Source of the DNA: Dimorphilus gyrociliatus
Lineage: Eukaryota > Annelida > Polychaeta > Dinophilidae
NCBI GenBank assembly: GCA_904063045.1
Contig: CAJFCJ010000028.1
Coordinates: forward strand, 496,001 to 560,000
Reading direction: 5' to 3'
DNA: 64,000 nucleotides
Under the pieces are notes generated by a model. That model searched no databases. It saw only the letters and a list, made by a program, of their open reading frames with translations, and was not told the origin of the DNA. A program made the translations under genes and the position numbers. Of this stretch, positions 12,701 to 26,160 are shown in pieces (position 1 is the stretch's first letter; each line of letters begins with the position of its first letter).

Positions 12701-14389
12701 ACGAAAGGCAAAGAAATGAATAGAAAATTATAACAAAAATTAATAAAAAGCTAAATTATTTTCCATGTACGTTGTAAGGCTAATAATTTGAGAAAGGGCA
12801 ACCTACCGGTCAAATTTGTTTTCATGTCAACCAAGCCGGAAGTACCGTTTTTTGCTGCATTACTCGGAAATCGTCGTCTGTTCGATTCAAATTTTCTGTT
12901 TAAGTATTTTGTAGAAAAAAGTTATTTTTATATAAATAAATGACAAGATAATTTATAAACATTAAAGTGGTAACAGATTCAATAAGAAATAAACAGGTAT
13001 GACTTTTATTAATTCGATTGACACAAAGATTTGTAATCTTTTTAATAGGTTTATAATAAATCGTTTTATAAATTAAAATATTTTAACTGCAAGATTTTGT
13101 GCCCCTTAGGTAGACTACGCACTTATACATACATATACTGTATATAGTATATATATTGGTATATATATAGCATATATACATATATGCATTTATGTATATA
13201 GAACTATGTGTCCATTTACGTTTTTTATTCTTAAAACAAGGGATTTAGTTACTCATACTAGAAGTGAAAATAGTATAAAAACCCTGATCTTTTTCAATAC
13301 AAGTTCAATGTAGGCTTTAATATACATGTATATGAAACTCGAAATACTAAGTGAGTGTGACCTCTAAATATTTGAAGCTATCTCCCTAAGTTTATAGACT
13401 ATTACGATGAACTAAGGAATAGAAAATATGTTGTTTACTTGTATAAATCATGAACTCTCATTTCAATGGAGGCTGAGCAATTTTTCTGAACTAATTGTAA
13501 AGCTCTTGCTAACAGTTCATTTTTCCTTCCACTTTTGTTTCGACCTGCATATCCCAATAGAACTTGGAGTTCCGAAACTCTAAAGGATTTCACCATATTC
13601 TGTAAGATAAATAAGTATTTTTTTATAATAAGATGACATCAGAATTAAAATAACCAAAATTCTGTAATAACCGACCAGAATACAGCTTTGGGACGGGAAG
13701 TAATTGGTCATATTTCTATAGACATTCAAGATATGATCAATATTCGACGCCTATCAATTATTAATATTTGGAGAAGAACGTGTTTTATTCTATTTTACGC
13801 ATAAAAGAAAATTTTAAAGGCCTTTTAAAAACGTTCTAGTTTTATGAAAAGCAAAAATGGAAATTTTCTGTAGTTTTTCTCATTCTCAATTTATCTTCTC
13901 ATAATACCTTGTTCATCAAGGAACAAAAATGATTAAATGCTACTAAAAATGTCTTTCGAAATTAAAATTAATTCAGATTATCACAATATTTGATGTTTGA
14001 AAAGAAATAATTTATAGTAGTTCGGTAGATAAAAGCGCGCTAAATTTTAAGGAAAGTCGATATCAAATTTTTTTTAGAATGTAAGACAAAGAACTACTTT
14101 GATCCTTTCTATAGTAAATTTTACTTGTCAATATGAGACTTTTTTCTAGTTTTTTCTTAACTTAATCATAAAAACATTGAAGCTACATAATACAACTGTA
14201 GAATCATGGAGCCACGCGCAAGTTAAAATGAATAATTGGGTATGAATTCAGAAGAGAAAACAATCCAGAAAACTATCAATTTGTAGATAAATTTATGAAA
14301 TTACATATCCGAATAGAAAAAGACTCAAGATTACTAATTGAGATAGAAATTTAGCAAACCTCGATAGTATTCGCATTATCGTCAGCCAT
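9729..14389 (-). CDS. PIAS: PIAS-family SUMO E3 ligase
   Basis: Nuclear E3 that moves SUMO from UBC9 to transcription factors. Thirteen exons join in frame to 682 residues: 14389-14360, 13599-13439, 12895-12807, 12341-12312, 12014-11877, 11808-11724, 11646-11505, 11438-11304, 11242-11137, 11057-10984, 10918-10758, 10681-10506, 10450-9729. Domains in order: SAP ([20 protein letters not shown], with LxxLL-like core); PINIT domain, from [16 protein letters not shown] to the motif itself, here PVNIT; SP-RING ([17 protein letters not shown], then [12 protein letters not shown]) with the Cys/His set present; [12 protein letters not shown]; an acidic SUMO-interacting motif [10 protein letters not shown]; a long Ser/Pro-rich tail. 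Exon 4 is a 30-nt microexon. The start [10 protein letters not shown] matches the MAD start of the family and lies just downstream of an ETS/NRF1 pair. Confidence 0.97.
12312..12341 (-). other. 30-nt microexon of PIAS
   Basis: Exon of exactly ten codons (YSSFPHSLL with split flanking codons), phase 1 on both sides, acceptor attgtag, donor CTGG/GTAAGC. It lies between the SAP and PINIT regions. Skipping would keep the frame, so it may be a cassette. Confidence 0.6.
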
Positions 14390-14398
14390 TTTGATCTT

Positions 14399-14421
14399 TT
14401 TCCGGAAATCTGCGCATGCGC
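14399..14421 (-). promoter_or_regulatory. PIAS proximal promoter: ETS-type and NRF1-type sites
   Basis: TTTCCGGAAA (14399-14408) and GCGCATGCGC (14412-14421) lie 10-32 nt upstream of the PIAS ATG. The ATG itself sits in AAAATGGCTGAC, a YY1-like context. This trio is typical of TATA-less housekeeping promoters in animals; use here is inferred. Confidence 0.55.
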
Positions 14422-16823
14422 GATACACTTATTCATAAATATTCATCTTGAATAATAAAGTACTTCTCGGCTTCTTCTAAAAATATATTAAAAGAAAAGT
14501 CAACTTAACAGTTATTTTTTCAAACAAAATGATTAAATATAAATTATAAACAATATAAGCAATATTCCTTTGGTAGGCCTATAATATAAATATAAATTTT
14601 CCATTTTAACTAAAAACTCAGCACACAACTTCTTACGCGTAAAAAGCAAACTTTACAATGAATGATCGTTGTCAATCATTTCTTTGAAAATAAACAGAAT
14701 AGAGATAAACAATTTAATTATCAATATTGATCATTAAATTATAAGTTATTTATTACAATTTCTATCAAAAAATACTTATTTATTATTGTTTTATTACTAA
14801 AAAACCATGTTAGGTAAAGTTTTTGTGTGTGTTTAGGTGAGTGTGAGTGTGTATGTGTTTTTTTTCTTTTTTTGTTAAATTATTATTTATTCTTTTGTTC
14901 TTAAACTACAAATCAAAATGATTTGCATCTCTGTTCTATTTTGGCTAGAAATATACTTTTTTTTCGCTAACAATTCTATACTAGACATTGATATTATATT
15001 ATTTATGAATATTATTTACAAATGGTTATTTTTGCTATTTATTATTTATTATAAAAAGTCAATAGGAAAACGGAAAAACAAACTCCCTGCAACAAAGAGA
15101 ATATACAGTATATCCATACATGTTTATTTATTATTCATTTAAACAGTTTATTAAAATATTTGAAATGTTCTGTTTTCATGTTTATTAGATTATAAATATT
15201 TGATTAATTGTTGAAAACTATTTGTATTAGTTGATATCATCAGTAATATGATAAAAACTTAATTCCGAAAGTTTGTATTCTTGTTGTGAAAACTGGTAGT
15301 GTATGTTTCCCAAAGGTGAAGGTCGTGTCTAAAAAGTGGAATTTTCGTGTTGTTGTCTATATCATGAACTCATTTGATGATAACATGATTTTTTATATAT
15401 TTTTTTCATTAGAGTTTATTGACTTAAGAAAATTTTAATTTTTATTTAGGCCAATTACAAAAATAGGTGTTTATATTTTTAATTTATACTGTATATACAC
15501 ACATAAAATATATAGCATTTGTGTATTGATTGTCAACAGTAATTTTTTTTCATCAATTGGTTGACAGAAAGAAAAATTATACTTTGCAGTCGATTAAAGG
15601 GAGCATAAGAAATCCGTATACTATTTAGATTATACTCTTTTCTTGTATATATTTAATTATTAATATATTGATTATTGCAAGAAAAATATATGAGAATGGC
15701 GACATTAAATAAAAAATTTCATGTATCTTTCATAGACTGTGGAATGATATTACTTTTAACGATAAAGATGAAAATGAATAAATTTTAATAAGAATATTTA
15801 ACTATGCTTTTTATTCGCGCACTATAAAGAGTTTAAAAAGCATTTTTAGTTTTCTTTATTATAAATATGAGTATTAAAGATATACAATATGTATTGTTCA
15901 ATTTACAATCTCCAAGAGTTGCTGGGTTAACGTAGTATTATATTAAACTTGAATTTATTATAGTTTTGTCTAAACTTGTCTTATTCTGGGATATAATGTT
16001 GGATTGAGAGATAAGAGAATCATGAATGACAATCTTTCTTTTACAATTTATGCAATAAAATTTATATTATCGAACATTTTCCTTACACATTAAAAACCTA
16101 TAAAAACAAACATAACCACCCCCGCCTATATATACATTATGAATAAAAAAAACTATATTTCCAATATAATAAATACTATTCGAATGACCTAAATTATATA
16201 CAGTATATATATCTTTTTTGCCGTTTCCCTTTGCCGAATGAAGGAAAAAGCTTAGCCTTGTTTTCTTTTTAATGAAGACACTTAGTTATATTCAAATATA
16301 TATTTCTATATACATAATGTTATAGAGCTAATAATTTCTTATTCTATTACATTGTGATCAGTAAAGTAATCAAAATCGAATAGGAGGTATATTAAGAGAA
16401 GACTAAATGATTATTCTACATATTTTATTCATAATTAATTGAAGTTATTTGCAAAAACTAAACTCATTATTTATATGTTAATTAAAAATATATTTAATTA
16501 TAATATTTAATTATTTACTTAAAAGAATTAAAGATTTATATAATTGGGATAAGCCGACTTTATTTTAGATTTCAGTAATATTGAACAGACAATTCTGTCC
16601 TTTTCGTTAATCGTTCAATTCAAAGTTAAGGCCAATGATTTACATTGTTCACGTTTTCTCCTGTGGAAAAAGGCCTGTTTTTTTCAAGTATCGTTTGCAC
16701 CTTAACTTTGGCCTATAGACCAATATTTATAACAATTTTTAATATAAAATTTTTTACTAATAATAAATGATATAAGAATTTGAACAGAGAAGAAATATAT
16801 AATAGATATTAATTGGGTCAATT
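14422..16823. other. Divergent spacer upstream of PIAS and of the type I membrane gene
   Basis: About 2.4 kb of AT-rich DNA with a TG-rich tract at about 14823-14860 and scattered TATA-type repeats. No splice-supported coding segment was seen. Confidence 0.5.
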
Positions 16824-17763
16824 ATGATATTTCTTAATATTCAATTCGTAATACTGTTAATCATACATATTTTATTAATAAATACAAGTATTTGTGGTAA
16901 GTAATTAATTAAATATAATACGAATATTTGAAAAATTTATTTTCAATGGATTTCTCAATGAATCTACAGGAAATTGTGAAAAAATAAATTATTGCAAACA
17001 TAATGTTAAAGTATTGCCTACTTGCAAGTCATCTGACCATGGTTTATGTCCTCAAGGCTCTCATTTAAATTATAGTATTACGCATTGTAGTAAAAATCTA
17101 ACTACTACTGATGAATCTTTACAATGCAACTTTGCATGGACATTTAATGATTATAAAGAAATTTTGATTGTAAAAAAGATTGAAGTGATACCAAGCTGCT
17201 CTCACGATAGTACTAAAGTTAGGCTTCGTTGGGATGATTCAATATTATTGGACAATTATACACATTTCTTCTCAGAAATAATTGATGGAAAGAGAGTTGA
17301 TAAATTATTTTCCTGTGTTGCTGTTAAACCAAAAGGGAAATTCTTGGTAACTACTGATTTACCAAAAAACTGCCACACGCCAATAGAAATGTGGGTCCAT
17401 GCAAAACGTATTGTATCATGTTCCCTTTTCGGAAAGCAGCTTTCTAATATTTTAATTATTTCGATATTTAGCTTTGGCAGATGACGAAAATTGCATTGAC
17501 AAGTCTAGTATGCCTAAATGGGGTAATTATAAATAAATATAAATATACATGTACATCAATAAATACAGTAATACACCGTTATTTTTCAATTAGCCATTGC
17601 AGTTCTTGTTGTTGGGACATTAGTTTTCATAGGAGCAATTTTTGCATGTTCATACGTAGCCGTAAAGAATAAGAAAACACATTTAGAAACTGATTATCAA
17701 TTCAATGTGCTTCAAGGAGATGATCATTTATTCTCAATTGAGGAAAAGGCAAGATCACAATAA
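16824..17763 (+). CDS. Small type I membrane protein, unknown family
   Basis: Four exons, 16824-16896, 16970-17407, 17481-17522, 17594-17763, give 240 residues in one frame with GT-AG junctions, all phase 1. Seen: hydrophobic signal peptide MIFLNIQFVILLIIHILLI; an ectodomain of about 155 residues with a dozen cysteines and several N-glycosylation sequons (NYS, NLT, NYT); one TM segment near 185-207 (AVLVVGTLVFIGAIFACSY); a basic stop-transfer KNKK and a tail of about 35 residues. The ectodomain reads like a secreted beta fold, but I recognise no family; a divergent cytokine-receptor-like or Ig-like module is only a guess. The donor at 17407 is a weaker choice (C/GTATTG), made because it keeps the phase into exon 3. 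Confidence 0.72.
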
Positions 17764-18620
17764 TTTTTGTTATTGTCGTTAATTTTATAAAAGACTTTTT
17801 ATTGTATGTAGTTGAATTTTAGAATGTTACAAATTTGTTTTTTATTAGTTTCTCCAATTCTTCCTATTAATAAATTTATTATAAGATTTCTATCCCAAGA
17901 AATAGAAAGTTTATTTATATAGAAAAGGAAAGAAAGTTAAGTATTAAAGAACTACAGTATATATACACATACATGAATACATAAGATATATAGACAACAA
18001 TAATTTGAAGAAATTCTTCCTATAAACAAAAGAATAGACGCTTATGTTCTTAATTACAAATTACTTATAGCTCTAATATTTCTAATTGTAAATAAATTAC
18101 AAATCTAACATTGGTGTTTTTTTTGTATAAATACGGTTTAATTGAATTAATTTATTTTTGGCTTGAATCGTGATCTATTTTTACAATTGAATTTCACTTT
18201 TAAGAAAGAAATAAAGTTAGTTTAAGGGAAAATATTTTGTCAAATGTTATTTTGTTAATTCATCTCTGCTATGAGTAATTGTGATAAATCATCCTTCCTA
18301 TGTTAGGCTAAATAATTTGCATTAAATATTTATAAAGCTCTATATTTTTATTTTATATTTTACTATCTTTCCCTTTTGCAAAAATATATAATATCTATAG
18401 ATTGTAATTTAAGGTGTTCAATTTTTATTTTCGTCATATCACGATTCCCTACGATACAGACTGAAAAATTATTGGGGCACTTTTGAAAGGCTAGAAATCT
18501 GAATGTTTTAACAAAGTCGTGTTGAAAGCGCCCTCTATTTTACCCTATTTAAATAGTTTTGTATATTAGTAATCGGATGTTGAAGACTTGATAGAATATT
18601 GTACAAGCACGATCACAGCC
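17764..18620. other. Spacer
   Basis: AT-rich DNA between two same-strand membrane-protein genes. Nothing coding seen. Confidence 0.5.
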
Positions 18621-21600
18621 ATGGTCGAATATTCTCTTTACTATTTTCTTGTTATTTTATCCTGTTTTGAAATTGGTAAGGTTTATTATTAATTCTAAAA
18701 TATACTTAACATGATTGATGAAGGGAGAGAATAAGATAAGATAATCTTAAACGACACTTAGTCAGCCAAATATTATATATGTTGGATAATCTGGTAAAGC
18801 TAGATATTATAATGAAGACAATACTTAATAGGACTAATGATTAAATGTCTTTCCTATAATTTTACAGTAAGATAAAATTAATTGCTTAGTTGTAAAGTAT
18901 TTAATAGATATTTAAAGAGAGATCATTGGCTGACTGAGCTCTTTCTAATAGATCCGTGTTGGTAATTTTTCTTCTCTGTTCTTTGACTACATTGAAAAAG
19001 TCTTCTATTTATATATTCTTACTTTTATTTAGCATATCCAAAGATTATTGCTTGGACACAAAATGAGCATAGTTGGACCAGAGTTCGCTTTGTTGATACC
19101 GAACAGAATTATGATAAATCTCGTTTATTTGATAGTTATCCACACTTTAAATCCCAGCAGATCGGTATTACATACGATAATTGTAATCAGAGGTGGATAA
19201 CGTCGTTAAACAATGGTAGTCTAATGAGCATTGCCAAAAGAAACGATCTAATGATTGACAATATGCCAACTGCTACTTCTATCAGTTTTGATGATGAAAA
19301 TAATCAATTTTATTGGACCTCAAAAGGTATAATAGGTATTGGACTATCAAAGTATGGACATGTAAAAGATATTTGGAAAGCACTGTTCACTGAACAGGTT
19401 GAAACGCCAACAAGTATTGTTGTTCAAGATAAGTAAGTCGATCCTTCAGTATTTTAGTAATGTTGTTTAGATCTCTTGACAATATCATAGAGAATATATA
19501 TATATATTTAGGCTATAAGTTTAAATAGTTGAAATATTATAAAAAATAAGGTACTTTATTTCGCTGACTAAGAGAGAAACTATTTTTTTATTGTCTCATC
19601 ATAGTTTTTTCATTCAAAAAGGTCAAATTATTGTTATTCAAATGAATACAGGGAAAAAAAACAATATATATATATATATATAAACTGTATATACTGTATG
19701 TATATATATATTTTTTGCATATATATAACTGATATTATTTATTCAGTATATGAAAATTATTATGTATATTTCTATTTGAAAATGTCATCATTCATCTTTT
19801 TTTTGTAATAAAAAAGAGTTTATATATATGAGTTTATTTCAACATTTTAACTGACTAAATATACAGCATATGTCTATTTTTTTGTTGAAAAGCTAAAATT
19901 TAGTAAATAAACTCTACTTTACCTGTAGGTAGATAAAAGCAGATCTTGTTTATTTAACGCTTATATTAGGTATATATTTTGTAGTCAAGTCATTTTTATC
20001 CATTTTTTATTTTAGTTTGCTCATCGTTTGAAAACGATAGAATAGTTATTACAGAATGAAGAGCCTGGTAAAAAGTACAATTAAGATAAAAAGATATTAA
20101 AGATATATATATATATATATTTATATACAATATAAAGTATATATTATCTCTATATCTCTTTTCTTTCTATTTTACCAAAACCCTCAATTCTATGAAAACT
20201 ATTCAAAAGTTCGAGAGCGAATGTGAAAAGTCGCATGTTTACAGATGGCTCTAGGCATCTTATTTGACATTCAATGAGATATTGTTTTCTCGTTTCTATA
20301 GTTATCAATCATTCATGAATATTAATTAACATTATTTGATTTTATCACTAATTTCTCCTATTGTTATTTTAAGCTACATCTTTTGGTCGGATATTGGCAG
20401 GGGAACAATAGAGAAATCATCAAAATCTGGCAACGACAGAGAAATAATTTATAATTTTTCAAGCAATGCAATCATAGGAGCCAATTTAGCAATTCACGAC
20501 AATCGTATTTTTGTTCTAGAAAGGCGTAAAACATCTTATGACGTCTTTAGTTTACAATTTGACGGTCAAGCTAGAAAATATCATATTTTTGAAAATACTA
20601 ATACAGTGAGGAATACCTTCTCAGTCTTCGATGATAAAATAATTCTGGTTGATGAAAACACGTTGGATATGGAGATACACATTAAGACGACATTCTCAAT
20701 TTATCAACGTGAAAAAGTAATGCTTCAAAATATTCTTATAGTATTAGCATTTAAGCCAACATACAGTCTTATTGTATAATATAGCTTCTTATTATGTAAC
20801 CTATATATGGGGTATAATTTACTATTTAAGAAACTTTATATGAAATTTGACCTTTGATATTGGTAAAGTCAACCAATTGAGAAATTCCCATGTTTATCAT
20901 TTGCTCTAAACTAGGCAGGATAACGAATATAAAAAACTATATATAAATTATTAATTTTGAGGCGTTACTTTTAAGTTAATATCTTTGGATGCTTTAACCG
21001 AACATTTAGCATTTAAAACACAAGATAAGGGAGAATGTAAAGAGTGTGAAATATGCAGTGATTTCTGTTTCGTTGAAGGGTGCCGATGCCGACAAAATGC
21101 TATTTTGGAATTAGATAAGAGAAACTGTATTCCTCACAATCCAAAAATTGTGTTCTCAATGACAAATCAAGTCTATTGGTCATCTTTTCGAATACCACCA
21201 AGCGTAAATGAGGAAGTTTACATCAATCCTATTCCATTTGGAGTTGATTTCGTTCACCTTGAGAGCATAGCTTACTACAATGAAGAAGACTTACTCTTTC
21301 TATCAGACACTGGGTCACAAATAATGTATAGTAGCAAGGTAATAGCAATTTATTTCTTACTTATAAGTAGACTATTAATGTCAGAGGAGATAGATGAGTA
21401 GATTGCAAAAAAGAATTAGACTGATAGGGAAAGATAGCTAATATTTATAAAATATAGGATCATAATTTTACATGTTGAAGGCTTGTCAAACGATCGTGTT
21501 GCTGTCTTGTAAGAAGAAGATAATATTTTATCTAAGTCATTTAAACAATACAGAATTACTTGTACTAAGCTTGCAATATACGTAATTAATTAATGAAATA

Positions 21601-24397
21601 GATTCATTCACATTTATTGTTCCATCTTTTTTGTTTCTTTTGAAAAATTGCGTAATACTTCAACTACAAATTGCTTCTAATGTTTTGTTCTATTTTTTTT
21701 TATTCACTTTTTTTGGGTTGTTTGACAGGTCGATGGAAGTAGAATGTTTGAAATGTTAGTGAATACTAGAGATGCTAGCGGAAGTATTGTAGATTGGATT
21801 TCCGGTCAACTATACTGGTCAGATTGGTTTTCCAAAAGAATAATGACAGCGAAACTAGATGCTAGATATCCGTCCGTTTTCTTTGAGGCAAAAGGAATGG
21901 AAAGAATAACTTCGATGGCTATTGATGCAGTGGGAATAAACTTTTTTACCAAAGTTCCAACATTATTCATCTCAACTGAAAAGGAAATTCATTCTGTTGA
22001 TTTGGCAAATAAGAATTTGAAAAAAATATACGAATCTGAATATCAAATAAAGAATATTATATTTGATTCCAGGGAGAATAGATTGTGCTTTTCTTGCTAT
22101 CCTTGGAAAATTGGATGTTTAAACGCTAAAGGAGAATATTTTTTTAAAAAACCAGCAACTCAGAGTTCTAGCATAGGTGGATTAAGCTCCTTTGGGGATG
22201 TTTGGATATGGACGGCGGACAATAGCAACCTAAGAGTTGGTAGAGGAGAATTGGGTGAGAGTCTCAGACAGCAGAAAATAAGCAAGCAAGATTTAAATGG
22301 AAAAGCAGAAGACAGCATACTCTTCAGTAATTATATGCAACCAAAGTCGAAGTCGAATTCTCTTTGTCATCAATTAAATCAGGGAAACGTTTGTTCATGT
22401 GGAATAGGATTTCAACTGGACAAGGATTACAAAACGTGCAAGCCAGGTATCTGTCCGATTTATTTTCAAATTTGTATTGCATATGCAAGTGTTTTTGATA
22501 TTCCAATTATAACGAACATTTTTTTCTCTACAGCTGGCGGTATGAAAACTTCACAATTTTTATTATTTACCGATCCATATCATAAGCAATTTTATCAAGC
22601 TTCAATTCAAAGCAACGGAAATGTTAGTATAACAGGGACTAAACATTTACCTGATTTCCCACACACATTCGACATGGATCCGGAAGTAGGATCATTAGTG
22701 TGGATAGACTCTCATCCTCTTTCAGTTTCTAAATTGTATTTAGCAAATTTTATGAAACCTACGCGGGTAAACCTAATTTTAAATGATATCAGAAAACCTC
22801 TAAAAGTAAGAACCTACCGCTCTGAAATTTATGTCCTTTTCAAGAACGAGATAAGTCGTCTTGAAGGTGACAAATTATCGATTGTTATATCAAATATATC
22901 AAGTGGAAAGGATATGGCTATAAATAATAATGGCTTATTTTTCACCGACTCAAGAGGTTTACATGTTGCTAACAAGGAGAAGAACACTTTTCAAATTGAA
23001 ACAATCTATTTTGAAGATTCTTGCAACGCCATCTCCATTTTGGATGACGAAGTGAGTTAAAAATGATTAATCTTACGAGTGTGCATTTTATTTGACAAAA
23101 AGAAATCTAAGTTTGTAAATTATTGATAATTTAATAATATCAGAATATCACAAAGATTACGGCATCCTCTTGTGATATTTTATTTGAATTTGCTTAAGCT
23201 CCGACTGAGCTAGGTAATCGAAATGACTGAATATTTGAGTTTTAAGGTACTTTAAGATTAGCGGTTGATGAAGGCGAATCTCCCTAAGGTCATTTAGAAG
23301 ACCTCCTGCGTCTATTAAATTAATGAGGAATTTCAGCTGACCAGAGTAGGAAAGGGCTTCTAAACTTTACAAGCATTACTGCAACACCTTATCAAAGATT
23401 CGATATTAACAGGTGGTATAATCTAAACAGATAATAGTAAATAGATCGAGCGCACATGCCCACACTATTCTAAATATACTGGTGTTTTTCCCTTCCAACC
23501 CATTTGTTTTTGATCCTCCGACTTTCAAATGAGCATACTACAATAAATCTCTTTTTATATTTCTAGATATTCTTCTCTAAAGATAATCAAATAATGAGGA
23601 TGAATTTTACAACTAAAAGCATAGAAAATTACTTTACTTTTCAAAAGGGAATTATTAGCTTGACTGCATCCAAAACACACGTATTCTTCTCTACATTCAC
23701 TGAAAAGTTGGTCTATAGGATCTTTAATGGATCAACCATCGATGAATTGACGCAAGATTATTTTTCAAGAATAACTGATATGAAATTTTTCGAAAAAATT
23801 AGTAATACCCCCTCGACAAGAGTTCATACTGACGAGGATGATGAAGTTTCGATACTAGTAATAATATCAAGTACCGCGGGAGCCAGTATCCTTATAGTTT
23901 TGCTTGTTCTATTATTATTCTTATGTCTAAGACCAAAGAAGAAGAAAGATAAGAAAGCAGAGTCGAGTACGGGAGATACTGAATCTGAAATAGTATATGA
24001 TATCAATCAATTTGAAGCAGCGGAATCGAATGCACAATCATTAGAGAATCAAACTGTACCTTCTCCTCTTAATGAACAGCCAACGTCTACAGATATACCA
24101 CCACCGGTACCACCACTACGTTTTACAAAAAATGAGAAAAAGTCCAAAAAAGAGAGACGCTCTAAATTTTCACTGCCAAAAGATAAGCCTGTCGGTACGA
24201 TGATTGGTCGGATAGCTAATAGATTGAGAGGAGGAATAGATTCTATTAGGTGGCCAAAAAATAAATTACCATATGAAGACGAAGGTTACCTTGAACCAAA
24301 TCCACCTCCAAAGGAGTCAAGGGTTCCAGTAGACGTGCCTCTCTCACTTCATCCAATGCCAAAAGGTTTTAAGCCAGCATCTCATTCTCAACGTTAG
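18621..24397 (+). CDS. Single-pass receptor with YWTD beta-propellers and EGF modules (LRP-like)
   Basis: Seven exons: 18621-18675, 19033-19432, 20374-20716, 20976-21338, 21729-22446, 22534-23051, 23567-24397, total 1075 residues. N-terminal signal peptide (YSLYYFLVILSCFEIG). Class B LDL-receptor (YWTD-type) strands recur in degenerate form: FYWTSKG, DNYIFWSDIGRGTIE, LLFLSDTGS, GQLYWSDWFSKRIMTAKLD, SLVWIDSHP, GLFFTDSRG. Two EGF-like modules separate the propellers: about residues 284-316 (CKECEICSDFC, CRC) and 597-625 (CHQLNQGNVCSCGIGF). TM near 893-919 (VIISSTAGASILIVLLVLLL), then KKKKDKK and a tail of about 150 residues with PPPVPPL (SH3-type) and tyrosines in YEDEGYLEPN. No Cys-rich LDLa repeat was seen, so ordinary lipoprotein binding is doubtful. 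Orthology to a named LRP cannot be given. Confidence 0.85.
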
Positions 24398-24738
24398 CAA
24401 GAAAATATTGGTTTTATCCCATATTTTCTTCACCCTTGAGCACCTTTTATTATGAAAACTGTTTATTTTTTTTGTCACTTGTCATACTTGAACCAAATCC
24501 ATATTTTATTTTTTTTTTGTGTATTACTATAAAAAGTATGTATGCTACATACAGTATTTATACAATATATACACGATATATAACATTATACAGTATCCCG
24601 TGGTACGTGTTTATTTATAAATTAAGTGCAACATTAGTTTGATTAGACTGGTATTTTTTTTTATATAAATAAAAGATTAATTGGAAATAGAGATGATGTA
24701 ATTAATTAACCTTGAAATTATTCAGAAATATATGGCAA

Positions 24739-24792
24739 CCAATAGGGTAAGAGGGCAAATACGTAAACATTTCCGGAAGTTTTTATAAATAG
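24739..24792 (+). promoter_or_regulatory. Candidate core promoter: CCAAT, ETS and TATA boxes
   Basis: CCAAT (24739-24743), TTCCGGAAGT (24771-24780) and TATAAATAG (24784-24792) follow in order on the plus strand. A donor-like TTGCC/GTAAGA at 24861/24862 lies about 40 nt past the expected start site, and a matching acceptor tttccacag/GAGACATG at 26869/26870 sits five nt before the GPCR ATG. This suggests a non-coding first exon spliced to the receptor. Confidence 0.42.
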
Positions 24793-26137
24793 ATCGGAAC
24801 TTTTGCTGTTTGAAGCAGTTCAAAGTCGGTAACGTAGGAAAAGAGAAAAGGGCAGCTTGCCGTAAGAAATTTCTTCTTCATTCTTCCACAGAAGCCTCTA
24901 GTTATTTTCTCGTCGTCTCATTACTGATTTAAGGTTAAGAGAAATTACTTCAAAGACTATTTTCAATGTATTTCTTATCTTTTATTTAAAGTTAGGCTAT
25001 GAGGCTGTTATTAATTTTAAAGGATGGAAAAAAGGATATTTTCGTAACTTTTGTATAGATTAAAGATTGAAATTGTAAATTTTTCATTTTCTGTCTAATT
25101 GCTCTGGTAATTTTTGAGAATTTAGTAGAAGAAATGATGAAACCTGCATATTCAAGGGAATGTAAATTTTAATGTTTAATGTCACAAGAGTGTTTAACTA
25201 GAAGAACGACAACATTACGACATAATTAGAAAGGGTAGTATTTGTGAAAATATCAAAAGGCCATTTTGAACTCTTTTATACAAGAGAAACTTGTTTAACC
25301 TTTACATTTAAAATCCTTTTATAGACTATAGTTTGTTTTGTTTCTTACTTTGTCTATTTAATTTTTAGTTTATTCTTAATGTCAGTTTGATTCTTATGTT
25401 TATCTGTTATTTCATTTCTGCTGTAAACTATTAACAATATTTAAAAGAGATATTTATTTACTTTACGTAATTCTTTTAAAAAACTAACTTTTTTTATAAT
25501 TGCGAAGATAGCAAAATATGACATCTTTCTGTAATACAGATGAAACTTTTTCCATATTACGTAATTATATACTATTATCTATATCTTCTGAAGTATAAAG
25601 AGGGCTATTTAGACTTTTACTACATATATTTTGTTTCTTTCTATTGAGATATTGTAAATAATTAAATAATTATATACAATATACAAATATACAACTAATA
25701 CAGTATACTGTATATGAAAATGTTGATTTTGAAAATCTTTGCTTTATCGTATTTTTTTAACCTAGTTTTTTTCTTAATAGCGTTTTAACTTAAGTAGAGT
25801 TTATTTTAATGTCATCTGTTGAATATACAATATATTCCGTGTATCTTTTTTAAGCTCATTTTCTTCGCCTAATGTAAAACTAAAGGAAAAAGCCCCTTAT
25901 AAGAGGATGGCGGGTGCGCTGAAAGAATTTCTCTTAAAGATTTCGGTTTTTTTCCTCCTTTTTTTTTCTTTCTTTTAACGAGACGAGTTTTTCTAATGAA
26001 TATTCGGGTGAAACGGGGGAAAAAGTATGGAAATTAACGCAGTACGCAACGATAATAAATCTCTTACAAATATTTGGTGACGTTCCGCACTGAAACGCTT
26101 CGTTGTAATATATAAATAAATACAGTAAATATACTAA

Positions 26138-26160
26138 TATATATATATATATATATATAT
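26138..26160. repeat. (TA)n microsatellite
   Basis: Uninterrupted AT dinucleotide run in the spacer before the GPCR gene. Confidence 0.9.
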
